The notes: generated by a model from the letters alone, not told the origin. DNA of 20,387 nt from an uncultured Eubacterium sp. (GCA_900547255.1 URGC01000040.1:1-20387), one strand, 5' to 3'. Shown: positions 1 to 7,306, numbered from the stretch's first letter. Numbers and translations are program-made.

Positions 1-138
1 GTGGTTTTGCTTGCAATGGATTCGTTGTATCTTGAGATATATGCGTATATTGTGATAACGCTTGTTATTATGATTCTGGCAGTTCTTACAGGGGCATTTA
101 ATTTCCTCTGGATGAGAAAAAGTTGCGGTAAGATATAA
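1..138 (+). CDS. C-terminal end of an unidentified membrane protein (5' truncated)
   Basis: Frame 1 is open from the window edge to a TAA at 136-138, giving 45 residues. They contain one strongly hydrophobic segment of about 22 residues (VITLVIMILAVLTGAFNF), followed by a short basic tail ending WMRKSCGKI. This looks like the last transmembrane helix and cytoplasmic tail of a polytopic protein such as a permease. The first codon here is GTG, but the real start probably lies upstream. The family cannot be named from this fragment. Confidence 0.5.
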   Translation: MVLLAMDSLYLEIYAYIVITLVIMILAVLTGAFNFLWMRKSCGKI

Positions 139-151
139 AAAATGTTAATAT
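123..151 (+). promoter_or_regulatory. Possible sigma-A promoter for the leader and first transporter gene
   Basis: TTGCGG at 123-128 and TAATAT at 146-151 are separated by 17 bp. Transcription would start near 158, just before the hairpin at 166-218. The -35 box is weak and overlaps the end of the upstream gene, so this is tentative. Confidence 0.3.
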
Positions 152-165
152 AGTCACATATGTTG

Positions 166-218
166 TGCGGCAGCATCCGAAACTGGCAGTTAAGCCAGAA
201 TTTTCAGAGGTTGCCGCA
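166..218 (+). promoter_or_regulatory. Structured two-helix leader hairpin before the transporter gene
   Basis: An outer helix pairs 166-174 (TGCGGCAGC) with 210-218 (GTTGCCGCA), 9 bp with one G-U. An inner helix pairs CTGGC (183-187) with GCCAG (194-198) around a 6-nt loop. Between the helices lies a large asymmetric internal loop (ATCCGAAA on one side, AATTTTCAGA on the other). It is followed by a short T run and then the ribosome binding site. It could be the terminator of the upstream gene or a ligand-sensing or attenuating leader. I do not recognise a known riboswitch class. Confidence 0.45.
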
Positions 219-249
219 TTTTAAAATATGAAAAAGGGGTTACTTATTT

Positions 250-1608
250 ATGGGTCGTGAATCTTTTAAGTCACGTCTTGGCTTCATATTAGTAAGTGCA
301 GGATGTGCAATCGGAATCGGTAATGTATGGAGATTTCCATATGTGGCAGGTCAGAACGGCGGCGGAGTGTTCGTGTTATTCTATCTGTTGTTCCTTGTCA
401 TAATGGGACTTCCAGTTCTTACCATGGAGCTTGCGGTCGGACGCGCAAGCCGTAAGAGTGCTGTATTAGGTTACAAGGCAATTGAAAAGCCGGGAAGCAA
501 ATGGCATATACATGGCTGGGTTGCTGTATTTGGCTGCTATATGCTTATGATGTATTACACAACAGTTTCTGGCTGGATGGTTACATATTTTTATAAGTTT
601 GTTAAAGGCGATTTTGTCGCTGGGATGAATGCGGAGCAGACAGGAGCTGCATTTGCAGGATTACTTTCAGATCCGTTACAGATGGCATTCTGGATGATTC
701 TTACAGTTGTGATTGGATTCTTTGTGTGCAGCCGTGGATTGCAGAACGGTCTTGAGAAGATAAGCAAGATTATGATGAGTGCGCTTCTTGTTCTGATTGT
801 GGTGCTTGCTGTCCACAGTCTTACACTTTCCGGCGCAGGAGAGGGGATTAAGTTTTATCTAGTGCCTAATATGGACACAGTGCGTCAGGTCGGTATCAAA
901 AATGTCATAACAGCCGCTATGAATCAGGCGTTCTTTACATTAAGCCTCGGTGTGGCTGCGATGGAGATATTCGGAAGCTATATGGGAAAAGAGCAGACAC
1001 TTGCAGGAGAGGGCGTGCGTATATGTGCGCTTGATACATTTGTTGCAATAATGGCTGGACTTATCGTGTTCCCAGCATGTTTCAGCTATGGCGTGCAGGT
1101 TGATGCGGGACCAAGCCTTATATTTATAACTCTTCCTAATGTGTTTGTTAACATGGCTGGTGGACGTGTATGGGGTTCATTATTCTTCCTGTTCATGACA
1201 TTTGCAAGCTTTTCAACAGTTATTGCTGTGTTTGAGAATATCATGTCATTTGGCATGGATATGTTTGGATGGAGTAGAAAGAAATCAGCACTTATCAACT
1301 GCATCATAATTCTCGTGGCAAGCATGCCATGCGTATTAGGCTACAATGTGTGGAGCAATCTTCACATAATTGGTGCAAGGGATGTACTTGACAGTGAGGA
1401 CTTTATTGTAAGTAATCTTCTTCTCCCAATCGGCTCGCTTATATATCTGTTATTCTGCGTAACTAAATGGGGCTGGGGATATGACAAATATCTTGAAGAA
1501 GCTAACACTGGTAAAGGTTTAAAGATTGCCAAGAGCCTTAAGACATATTTCCAGTTCATTCTGCCAATTCTTATATTAATAATTCTGATTCAGGGATTAG
1601 TTGGGTAG
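250..1608 (+). CDS. Sodium-dependent transporter, NSS/SNF family (first of a tandem pair)
   Basis: A 452-residue multi-pass membrane protein of the neurotransmitter:sodium symporter family (LeuT/MhsT-like), which couples Na+ entry to uptake of amino acids or related compounds. The N-terminus carries the family signature of TM1: GCAIGIGNVWRFPYVAGQNGGG at residues about 18-39, followed by the PxLTMELAVGR stretch at the TM2 end. Hydrophobic segments continue to the last residue, suggesting 11-12 helices, as usual for bacterial members. The ATG at 250 follows an AAAAGGGG ribosome binding site. The Na+-coordinating Asn of LeuT TM1 is replaced by Cys here (AGCAIG); many bacterial members have Ser or Ala there. 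The next gene is a paralogue 41 bp downstream, so the two are probably co-transcribed. The substrate cannot be read from the sequence; amino acids are the best guess. Confidence 0.9.
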   Translation: MGRESFKSRLGFILVSAGCAIGIGNVWRFPYVAGQNGGGVFVLFYLLFLVIMGLPVLTMELAVGRASRKSAVLGYKAIEKPGSKWHIHGWVAVFGCYMLMMYYTTVSGWMVTYFYKFVKGDFVAGMNAEQTGAAFAGLLSDPLQMAFWMILTVVIGFFVCSRGLQNGLEKISKIMMSALLVLIVVLAVHSLTLSGAGEGIKFYLVPNMDTVRQVGIKNVITAAMNQAFFTLSLGVAAMEIFGSYMGKEQTLAGEGVRICALDTFVAIMAGLIVFPACFSYGVQVDAGPSLIFITLPNVFVNMAGGRVWGSLFFLFMTFASFSTVIAVFENIMSFGMDMFGWSRKKSALINCIIILVASMPCVLGYNVWSNLHIIGARDVLDSEDFIVSNLLLPIGSLIYLLFCVTKWGWGYDKYLEEANTGKGLKIAKSLKTYFQFILPILILIILIQGLVG

Positions 1609-1649
1609 AATATAAGTAGTATTTAGATTAGAAATGAGGATTTTATCAG

Positions 1650-3047
1650 ATGAATGAAAGAAAAGCGTTTAAGGGTTCAGTAGGATTCGTGCTTGCGGCG
1701 GCAGGAAGTGCCGTAGGTTTAGGTAATATATGGAGATTTCCGTATCTGGCGGCTAAAGATGGCGGTGGATTATTCCTTGTTGTGTATATAGTGCTTGCAC
1801 TTACATTTGGATTCACACTCCTTACAACTGAGATTGCGATAGGACGTAAGACAAAGCAGAGTCCGCTTACAGCGTATGGAAAGCTTAAGGAAAAATGGAA
1901 GCCACTCGGAATTATTGCGTGCCTCGTACCTATAATGATTCTTCCATATTATGTAACTATAGGTGGATGGGTATTGAAGTATTTTCTTGTATACCTTACA
2001 GGTCATGGCGCAGAGGCGGCAGCAGATGGATATTTCACAGGATATATAACTAAAGAGACAGAGCCTGTGGTTATGATGTTCATATTCCTTTTTGTTGTAG
2101 CATTTATAATATACCTCGGTGTTAATAAGGGAATTGAGTCGTCATCTAAGATTATCATGCCGCTGCTTATAATTCTTGTTATCGGAATATCTGTATATTC
2201 ACTTACAATATCTTATACAGATGCTTCAAATGTCACAAGAACAGGACTTCAGGGCTTGAAAGCATATGTTATTCCTGACCTTGACGGAATGACGGTTAAG
2301 CAGTTCTTCACTGTTGTTATGGATGCGATGGGACAGTTGTTTTTCAGTTTAAGTGTCGCAATGGGAATTATGGTTGCGTATGGTTCATATGTAAGTGATG
2401 ATGCTAACCTTGGACGTTCAATCAACCAGATTGAGATATTCGATACAGCAGTAGCATTTCTTGCAGGCGTTATGATTATTCCATCTGTATTCGTATTCAT
2501 GGGAAGAGAGGGAATGGAGGCATCAGGACCAAGCCTTATGTTCGTATCACTTCCTAAGGTATTCGCATCAATGGGAACTGCCGGTAATGTCATCGGCTGC
2601 ATGTTCTTCGCAATGGTTTTATTCGCTGCACTTACAAGCGCAGTTTCAGTCATGGAAGCAGTTGTATCAAGCTTCATGGATGAATTTAAGGTAGGAAGAA
2701 CTAAGGCAACTGTAATAGAAGGAATTGTTGCACTTGTCGGAGCCGTGATTGTATGTCTAGGCTATAATAAGCTTTACTTTGACATCAAACTTCCGAATGG
2801 TGCACATGCACAGATTCTCGATATTATGGATTACATCAGTAATAATGCCCTTATGCCAGTAGTTGCCATAAGCACGTGTATTCTTATTGGATGGGTTGTC
2901 AAGCCTGATATTATAATTGATGAGGTTGAAAAGACAGGAACTAAGATGGGACGAAAGGCACTCTATAAAGTCATGATTAAATGGATTGCACCAATTCTTT
3001 TATTCCTGCTGCTCTTGAAATCTCTGGGAATTATTACTATTATATGA
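1650..3047 (+). CDS. Sodium-dependent transporter, NSS/SNF family (second of a tandem pair)
   Basis: A 465-residue paralogue of the preceding gene, again with the TM1 signature (AAAGSAVGLGNIWRFPY near residues 15-31, then KDGGGLF) and about 11-12 hydrophobic helices. Ser replaces the LeuT Asn in the sodium site, the common bacterial variant. The start ATG at 1650 is preceded by a modest GAGGA ribosome binding site. The two paralogues differ clearly outside the signature: this one has a longer extracellular-type insert around residues 115-135 (YLTGHGAEAAADGYF), and the region between TM10 and TM11 differs. They may therefore differ in substrate or regulation, or both may be single-chain transporters with overlapping range. 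The product sits in the cytoplasmic membrane. A half-copy of a dispersed palindrome follows the stop codon. Confidence 0.9.
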   Translation: MNERKAFKGSVGFVLAAAGSAVGLGNIWRFPYLAAKDGGGLFLVVYIVLALTFGFTLLTTEIAIGRKTKQSPLTAYGKLKEKWKPLGIIACLVPIMILPYYVTIGGWVLKYFLVYLTGHGAEAAADGYFTGYITKETEPVVMMFIFLFVVAFIIYLGVNKGIESSSKIIMPLLIILVIGISVYSLTISYTDASNVTRTGLQGLKAYVIPDLDGMTVKQFFTVVMDAMGQLFFSLSVAMGIMVAYGSYVSDDANLGRSINQIEIFDTAVAFLAGVMIIPSVFVFMGREGMEASGPSLMFVSLPKVFASMGTAGNVIGCMFFAMVLFAALTSAVSVMEAVVSSFMDEFKVGRTKATVIEGIVALVGAVIVCLGYNKLYFDIKLPNGAHAQILDIMDYISNNALMPVVAISTCILIGWVVKPDIIIDEVEKTGTKMGRKALYKVMIKWIAPILLFLLLLKSLGIITII

Positions 3048-3056
3048 TGTAAGTAG

Positions 3057-3079
3057 CAAAATACCTTTTGACCCCAACA
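3057..3079 (+). repeat. Half copy of a dispersed palindrome (second copy at 18772-18794)
   Basis: These 23 bases (ending CTTTTGACCCCAACA) are identical to 18772-18794. At the second site they form the loop and right arm of a perfect palindrome. Here the left arm is not preserved (GTAAGTAG instead of TTGGGGT), so this is a degenerate copy between a transporter gene and thioredoxin. Confidence 0.7.
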
Positions 3080-3137
3080 GCATAAATATACAAAAATTTG
3101 TTAACAATAAAAGTACAAATGAATGGAGGTACGAACT

Positions 3138-3446
3138 ATGGAAGTTATTGATATTACTATGAGCAATTTTGAGCAGGAAGTTCTCAAATCGGACAAGACA
3201 GTTCTTGTAGATATATGGGCACCATGGTGTGGACCATGCAGACAGATGGGACCTATTGTTGATGAGATTGCAAGAGAGAATGACAACATCAAGGTGTGCA
3301 AGTCTAACGCAGATGAAGCCCCAGAGGTTGCCATGAAATATGGTGTATCAAGCATACCAACACTTCTTGTTTTCAAGAATGGTGAGCTTGTGCAGACATC
3401 AGTAGGCTTGAAGCCTAAGAGTGAGATATTGAAGCTGGTTGAGTAG
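3138..3446 (+). CDS. trxA: Thioredoxin
   Basis: A 102-residue cytoplasmic thiol-disulfide oxidoreductase. The redox-active site is WCGPC at residues 30-34 (Cys31, Cys34), with the buried Asp in VDIWAPW at residue 25. The cis-proline loop is SSIPT (Pro74), and the C-terminal half has the usual FKNGE turn and the helix that ends the fold. Length is typical. An in-frame ATG exists at 3123, but the GGAGG at 3125-3129 overlaps it and sits 8 nt before the ATG at 3138, so 3138 is chosen. The gene follows the transporters by about 90 bp and is probably expressed separately or by read-through. It is convergent with the MATE gene across a terminator region. A thioredoxin reductase is not in the window. 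Confidence 0.97.
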   Translation: MEVIDITMSNFEQEVLKSDKTVLVDIWAPWCGPCRQMGPIVDEIARENDNIKVCKSNADEAPEVAMKYGVSSIPTLLVFKNGELVQTSVGLKPKSEILKLVE

Positions 3447-3496
3447 CGGGTGGATGCTGATGGTATTATAATAGTGTTATGGTATTTTATTTTGAA

Positions 3497-3512
3497 GGCA
3501 TAACGTTATGCC
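3497..3512. repeat. Perfect 16-bp palindrome downstream of trxA
   Basis: GGCATAACGTTATGCC is perfectly self-complementary. There is no T tract after it, so it is not a classical terminator. It could be a protein-binding site or a 3'-end-stabilising hairpin. Confidence 0.5.
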
Positions 3513-3620
3513 ATTATGATGATGTCAGGGTGTTTGGCTGAAATTAGAGAAATTTGTATAAAAAATCCAAAACATCATAATATAAAGATCAGAAAATATA
3601 GATTTTGCTGAGGATGAATA

Positions 3621-3677
3621 AAAGATGCGGAAAAATCCAAGATTTGTTAAGAAAATGGATTTTTCCGCATCTTTTTT
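3621..3677. terminator. Long bidirectional terminator between trxA and the MATE gene
   Basis: Arms 3621-3639 and 3656-3674 are perfectly complementary over 19 bp (AAAGATGCGG... against ...CCGCATCTTT) around a 16-nt loop. The plus strand continues with T's, six in a row at 3672-3677. On the minus strand the hairpin is followed by TTTTATTC. It sits between convergent genes and could end transcripts from both sides. Confidence 0.85.
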
Positions 3678-3683
3678 CATGTG

Positions 3684-3735
3684 AATCCAAAAGTGAAGTT
3701 TAGCGAAGTGTAAACCCTCTATTTTTGGATTTTTT
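3684..3735 (+). terminator. Second terminator-like nested hairpin
   Basis: AATCCAAAA (3684-3692) pairs with TTTTGGATT (3723-3731), followed by further T's to 3735. Inside is a second small stem, GTTTA (3698-3702) with TAAAC (3711-3715), around GCGAAG. The nested form and T tail suggest a back-up terminator. It lies just 7 bp after the main one. Confidence 0.5.
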
Positions 3736-3839
3736 AAATGGAATTATTAAATAAAGCCAAAAAGTTTAAGGTTTATTACCTCTCCCCAATAGTTCAAAAT
3801 TCTGAATAGGTTTAACTAGCACAAAGAGTCCGGCTGGCT

Positions 3840-5168
3840 TTACGCGTAGTGGTATCTTGTCCTGTACTTTATGAAGAATGTAATTGTTATGACAAGTGTC
3901 AGCATTTCGGCGACAATTACCGCACTCCATATTCCGTTGATTCCGAAGAATATAGGAAGGATGAGCAGGCCACCAACCTGGAACAGCAGTGTTCGCAGGA
4001 ACGATATAGTGGCTGACAGAATACCGTTGTTGAGAGCGGTAAAGAATGATGAGCCAAATATATCAAATCCGTTAATAAGGAAAACAATACAATATATTCT
4101 GAATCCGTTAACAGTCATCTCAAATAATTCCGCATCATAGCCCACAAACAGCTTTGAAAGTGGTGCAGCAAGCAACTGTGCAATCACAGCAAGCATAACT
4201 CCCCATATACTTATGAGAGTGAGGCTCTTCTTGAACAGATTCTTTAATTCATCATGATTGCCAGCACCATAGTGGTAACTGATAATAGGTGCACTTCCGA
4301 TTGCATATCCAAAGAAAATAGCGGCAAATATGAAGTTGACATACATGATTGAACCATATGCTGCAACACCATTTTCACCAGCAATCTTCATAAGCTGGAT
4401 GTTGTAAAGTGAGCTTACTATAGAGCTTGAGAGGTTAGTCATAAGCTCTGAAAGACCATTGGAGCATGTATATAAAAGTATACGTCCGTTGAAACGTGTC
4501 TTGCCAAGTCGTAAAAGACTTGAATTCTTTCTTGAAAAATAAATAAGTGGTATTATACCACCAAGAAGCTCACCACATACTGTAGCTGTGGCAGCTCCTG
4601 CTAGTCCCCATCTAAGAACTGCGATAAATAAAAAGTCGAGAACCATGTTAGTCACACCGGCAATAATTATAACCACAAGTCCCATTTTAGGCTTCTGGGC
4701 TGCAACGAAGAAACTCTGGAATACGTTTTGCAGCATGAATGCCGGCATTGATATGAATGTTATTCTTGAATAGAGAACGCAGAGGTCAAGCAGTTCTCCA
4801 GAGGCACCTAGAGCTTTGGCAATCTGAGGAACGAATATTGAACCAATAGCAGAAAATGTGATTCCACCGATAATTGTGACATAGACAAGCATTGAGAAAT
4901 ATTCATTCGCCTTGTCTTTCTTGCCTTCACCAAGAGTTTTGGCTACAATAGCACTGCCTCCTGTACCAATCATGAATCCGAGTGCGGATATTCCCATAAG
5001 AAGGGGAACAATAAGATTGATAGCCGCAAGTGCAGTCTTTCCAACAAAATTTGATACGAAGAGTCCATCGACAACGCTGTATATGGATGTAAATATCATC
5101 ATCACTATTGATGGGAATACGAACCTCAATAATTTATTATAGGTAAAATGTTCTGATAACTGAATCAT
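3840..5168 (-). CDS. MATE family efflux transporter (MepA-like)
   Basis: A 442-residue integral membrane protein with about 12 hydrophobic segments in two repeated halves. The N-terminal stretch (FPSIVMMIFTSIYSVVDGLFVSNFVG, in parts) and the GTGGSAIVAKTLGEGKKDKA loop are typical of the MATE superfamily branch containing staphylococcal MepA. Such pumps export cationic drugs, dyes or metabolites using a Na+ or H+ gradient. The start at 5168 has an AAGGAGG ribosome binding site 4 nt upstream and overlaps the stop of the MarR gene by 4 nt (ATGA), so the two are translationally coupled. By analogy with mepR-mepA, the MarR protein probably represses this gene. No truncation is evident. The substrate is unknown. 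Confidence 0.93.
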   Translation of the reverse strand: MIQLSEHFTYNKLLRFVFPSIVMMIFTSIYSVVDGLFVSNFVGKTALAAINLIVPLLMGISALGFMIGTGGSAIVAKTLGEGKKDKANEYFSMLVYVTIIGGITFSAIGSIFVPQIAKALGASGELLDLCVLYSRITFISMPAFMLQNVFQSFFVAAQKPKMGLVVIIIAGVTNMVLDFLFIAVLRWGLAGAATATVCGELLGGIIPLIYFSRKNSSLLRLGKTRFNGRILLYTCSNGLSELMTNLSSSIVSSLYNIQLMKIAGENGVAAYGSIMYVNFIFAAIFFGYAIGSAPIISYHYGAGNHDELKNLFKKSLTLISIWGVMLAVIAQLLAAPLSKLFVGYDAELFEMTVNGFRIYCIVFLINGFDIFGSSFFTALNNGILSATISFLRTLLFQVGGLLILPIFFGINGIWSAVIVAEMLTLVITITFFIKYRTRYHYA

Positions 5169-5644
5169 AAATCCTCCTTGTTATGATTATCTGTAAGCTT
5201 CGCCATGCCAGAGTGCAGGGCTGTGATATATTTATTATGTAACGTAAGAAGCTGTTTAATCTCATCTTTGTCCAAAACGCTGAAAGCATCATTTTCAATA
5301 CGCATGACAGGGTATATCGTGTCCTCAATAAGCTTTCGCCCGTCTGGTGTAAGATGAATATGCATATTGCGCCCTTTTCCGCGTGTAAGTGTGATAAAAC
5401 CTTTATCAATAAGCCTGTCTATTGATGAGTTGACTGTCTGCTTCGGAAGAAATGTCACTGTGCATATATCTTTCTGAAGACAGCCATCACCCAGGTCGCA
5501 TATAGAATACAGAATTTCAAATGCACTGTCAGACATATTAAGTTTGGATGCAATATCGTGGTAGATATTGTTAAATTCACGGTATAACCGGTTGTATTCA
5601 ATAAATTCAGAGCTGGCAAATGCTGGCAGGTATTCACTTCTCAT
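5165..5644 (-). CDS. MarR family transcriptional regulator
   Basis: A 159-residue winged helix-turn-helix protein. The DNA-binding core runs from about residue 36 (MSDSAFEILYSI) through the recognition region LPKQTVNSSIDRLIDKGFI (about 65-83) to the wing RGKGRNMHIHLTPDGRKL (about 88-105). Helices at both ends form the dimer interface, as in MarR/MepR. It is the first gene of a two-gene minus-strand operon with the MATE exporter, the classical arrangement of a ligand-released repressor and its pump. The ATG at 5644 has a GGAG 12 nt upstream, rather far, but no better in-frame start exists. The 5' leader from the predicted promoter is about 120 nt. Two 17-bp direct repeats over that promoter are the likely operator. 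The ligand is unknown. Confidence 0.92.
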   Translation of the reverse strand: MRSEYLPAFASSEFIEYNRLYREFNNIYHDIASKLNMSDSAFEILYSICDLGDGCLQKDICTVTFLPKQTVNSSIDRLIDKGFITLTRGKGRNMHIHLTPDGRKLIEDTIYPVMRIENDAFSVLDKDEIKQLLTLHNKYITALHSGMAKLTDNHNKEDL

Positions 5645-5750
5645 ATAATAAATAATCTCCTTTATACTGATAAATGTGTTTGAAAATCGATAAAATCTGT
5701 CCCTAAATCAAGTGCTTAAGCATAATTTTATATTGCAATATTCTCATGCA

Positions 5751-5793
5751 AGTCCGAAATCATACTTACAGAGTATAGTCCGAAATCATACTT
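5751..5793. promoter_or_regulatory. Tandem 17-bp direct repeats, candidate MarR operator
   Basis: AGTCCGAAATCATACTT occurs at 5751-5767 and again at 5777-5793, exactly identical and 26 bp apart. The second copy covers the spacer of the minus-strand promoter and touches its -10 box. The first covers the predicted transcription start. The repeats are separated by an inverted ATACT/AGTAT pair (5762-5776). Position and perfect conservation suggest autoregulation by the MarR protein. Confidence 0.55.
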
Positions 5794-5800
5794 GTGTCAA
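5772..5800 (-). promoter_or_regulatory. Sigma-A promoter of the marR-MATE operon
   Basis: On the minus strand TTGACA (5800-5795) and TATACT (5777-5772) are separated by 17 bp, a near-consensus promoter directed at the MarR gene. Confidence 0.75.
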
Positions 5801-5820
5801 TTAAAACTTTATTAATTGAC
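5796..5820. promoter_or_regulatory. Inverted repeat shared by two divergent -35 boxes
   Basis: GTCAATTAA (5796-5804) and TTAATTGAC (5812-5820) form a perfect 9-bp inverted repeat with a 7-nt spacer. Each arm contains the TTGAC of one -35 element, pointing outward, so a protein bound here would affect both promoters. Confidence 0.6.
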
Positions 5821-5844
5821 CTTATGCTATGATGATGATAGAAT
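5816..5844 (+). promoter_or_regulatory. Sigma-A promoter of xpt
   Basis: TTGACC (5816-5821), a 17-bp spacer, then TAGAAT (5839-5844). The transcript would start near 5851 and have a leader of only about 40 nt. Confidence 0.75.
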
Positions 5845-5890
5845 ATCGTCATATATCTACGACAAATCATTATGAAAGGGATTTTATAGT

Positions 5891-6502
5891 ATGAATTTTC
5901 TTGAAGAAAAGATTACGAAAGACGGTATTGTCAAAGAGGGCAATATCTTAAAGGTTGACAGCTTTTTGAATCACCAGATGGACGTGAGACTGTTCAGACA
6001 GATGGGAGAGGAATTCAAGAAGCGTTTCGCAGGCAAGAATATCAATAAGATTGTCACAATTGAAGCTTCTGGTATTGGAATTGCCTGTATCGTGGCAGAA
6101 TGTTTTGATGTTCCAGTTGTATTTGCCAAGAAATCAAAGAGCGTTAATATCGATGGTGACGTGTATTCAGCAGAAGTTGAGTCATTCACACACAAGTGCA
6201 AGAATCAGGTTTTGGTATCTAAGAAGTTTATAGGTCCAGATGACCATGTACTTATTATAGATGATTTCCTTGCTAACGGCTGTGCGCTTCAGGGACTTAT
6301 ATCTATAGTAGGACAGGCTGGCGGTACAGTTGAAGGTATCGGTATAGCAATAGAGAAGGGCTTCCAGCAGGGCGGAAGAGTCATACGTAATCTTGGCTTC
6401 CAGCTTGAATCACTTGCAATTGTAGATGCTATGGATGCGGCTACAGGCGAGATAACATTCCGCCAGAATGAACCTATAGGACAAATAATTGACGACCTAT
6501 AA
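5891..6502 (+). CDS. xpt: Xanthine phosphoribosyltransferase
   Basis: A 203-residue cytoplasmic purine-salvage enzyme that joins xanthine (often also guanine) to PRPP to give XMP. The type I phosphoribosyltransferase fold shows TIEASGIGIA (residues 56-65), the KKSKS region (80-84) and the PRPP-binding motif VLIIDDFLANGCA at 120-132. Length is close to the 194 residues of Bacillus Xpt, with a slightly longer tail. A GAAAGGG ribosome binding site precedes the ATG at 5891. The gene stands alone, divergent from marR and ended by a strong terminator. The leader is too short for the purine riboswitch that controls xpt in Bacillus, so regulation must differ. A partner purine permease (pbuX) is absent. 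Confidence 0.94.
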   Translation: MNFLEEKITKDGIVKEGNILKVDSFLNHQMDVRLFRQMGEEFKKRFAGKNINKIVTIEASGIGIACIVAECFDVPVVFAKKSKSVNIDGDVYSAEVESFTHKCKNQVLVSKKFIGPDDHVLIIDDFLANGCALQGLISIVGQAGGTVEGIGIAIEKGFQQGGRVIRNLGFQLESLAIVDAMDAATGEITFRQNEPIGQIIDDL

Positions 6503-6513
6503 GTTAAATAATT

Positions 6514-6555
6514 AATGGGAGCTTTAACTTGTTGAGTTAAGGCTCCCATTTTTAA
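6514..6555. terminator. Bidirectional terminator between xpt and the GntR gene
   Basis: GGGAGCTTTAACT (6517-6529) pairs with AGTTAAGGCTCCC (6535-6547), one G-U and a 5-nt loop. AAT/ATT pairs at both ends extend the stem to 6514-6550, and a T run follows (6549-6553). It lies between convergent genes, and A's before the stem would serve the minus strand. Confidence 0.88.
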
Positions 6556-6569
6556 TAATATTGTAAAAT

Positions 6570-7238
6570 CTATTCTTCTGACTCCTCACGAATCTTGATT
6601 GGCATGAGCAGATGGTTAATCAGTATACTGTATGCCTCATGGCTTTTGCCTTCCTTGAGGGCTTTATAGTATTTCTCATGTTCATCAAATGTTCCCTGGA
6701 TTCTTCCTTTTTTTGATAAGGCAGTATTAGATGTCAGTCTTATCATATACATTAAACGCTGATACATATCTTCAAATTCAACATTTCCCATATATTCAAC
6801 AAGCTTGAGGTGAAATTCGTGGTCGTAATCAATGAACTGCTCTAAGGCTTCATGGCTGTGTTCAGCCCTCATATTGCAGTTACGCATATTAGCTAATATT
6901 TTTTCAAGAGAATCAATAAGTGCCTGGGCTTTTGGTGTATTAATCTCTGATGCGATTGTGGAAGTGCAGAAGCCTTCTATGGCACATCTTACCTGAATAC
7001 TCTCTATCATATCCTTTTCTGTAAGCTGGCGTATCTGGAAGCCCTTGCTTGGAATGATTGTTATATATCCATCCTGGCTTAGGCACTGTAATGCTTCTCT
7101 CATAGGGGTTCTTGATATACCGACTTCAGAAGATAGCTTAGTCTCGGAATAGAGTGTATCGGGTGCTAATTCACCAGAAAGAATCTTCTCTTTGATGAAA
7201 TCATAGGCCTGCTGCTGGAGTAAACTCTTCGTTTTCAT
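6570..7238 (-). CDS. GntR family regulator, FadR/FCD subfamily
   Basis: A 222-residue transcription factor. The N-terminal winged helix runs over residues about 5-70: AYDFIKEKILSGEL, then SETKLSSEVGISRTPMREAL with the recognition helix, and the wing GYITIIPSKGFQI. The C-terminal FCD ligand domain (about 75-215) has the expected metal-site histidines (DYDHEFH, FDEHEKYY, NHLL). Such regulators usually sense sugar acids or other carboxylates. An upstream ATG at 7274 has no ribosome binding site and lies before the predicted transcription start near 7271. ATG 7238 has GGAG 9 nt upstream and is chosen. It is divergent from the TRAP/sugar-acid operon, whose promoter carries GTATAC boxes like those of UxuR/ExuR-type proteins, so it is probably that operon's effector-released repressor. 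Confidence 0.92.
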   Translation of the reverse strand: MKTKSLLQQQAYDFIKEKILSGELAPDTLYSETKLSSEVGISRTPMREALQCLSQDGYITIIPSKGFQIRQLTEKDMIESIQVRCAIEGFCTSTIASEINTPKAQALIDSLEKILANMRNCNMRAEHSHEALEQFIDYDHEFHLKLVEYMGNVEFEDMYQRLMYMIRLTSNTALSKKGRIQGTFDEHEKYYKALKEGKSHEAYSILINHLLMPIKIREESEE

Positions 7239-7277
7239 ATGTATCAGCTCCGTTTCTTTATAATAAAAACTCATTTA

Positions 7278-7306
7278 ATGTTAGTACAAGTTTAGTGAGA
7301 GGTCAA
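7278..7306 (-). promoter_or_regulatory. Sigma-A promoter of the GntR gene
   Basis: On the minus strand TTGACC (7306-7301), 17 bp, TAACAT (7283-7278). The predicted start near 7271 leaves a 33-nt leader before the ATG at 7238 and rules out the ATG at 7274. Confidence 0.6.

Larger units (their letters stand above)
3447..3839. other. Gene-free convergent gap with several hairpins
   Basis: No credible coding sequence lies in these 393 bp between trxA (+) and the MATE gene (-). The stretch holds a 16-bp palindrome, one very long terminator-like hairpin, a second T-tailed hairpin and recurring copies of AATCCA/AATCCAAAA. The last 100 bp before the MATE stop show only a weak hairpin (AATAAAGCC with GGTTTATT, 3749-3777). 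Confidence 0.6.

Noticed and set aside
3123..3137. Upstream in-frame ATG for thioredoxin
   Set aside because: The GGAGG ribosome binding site overlaps it and is correctly spaced for ATG 3138; homologues begin near there.
7239..7274. Upstream in-frame ATG for the GntR regulator
   Set aside because: It has no ribosome binding site and lies before the transcription start predicted from the TTGACC-17-TAACAT promoter.
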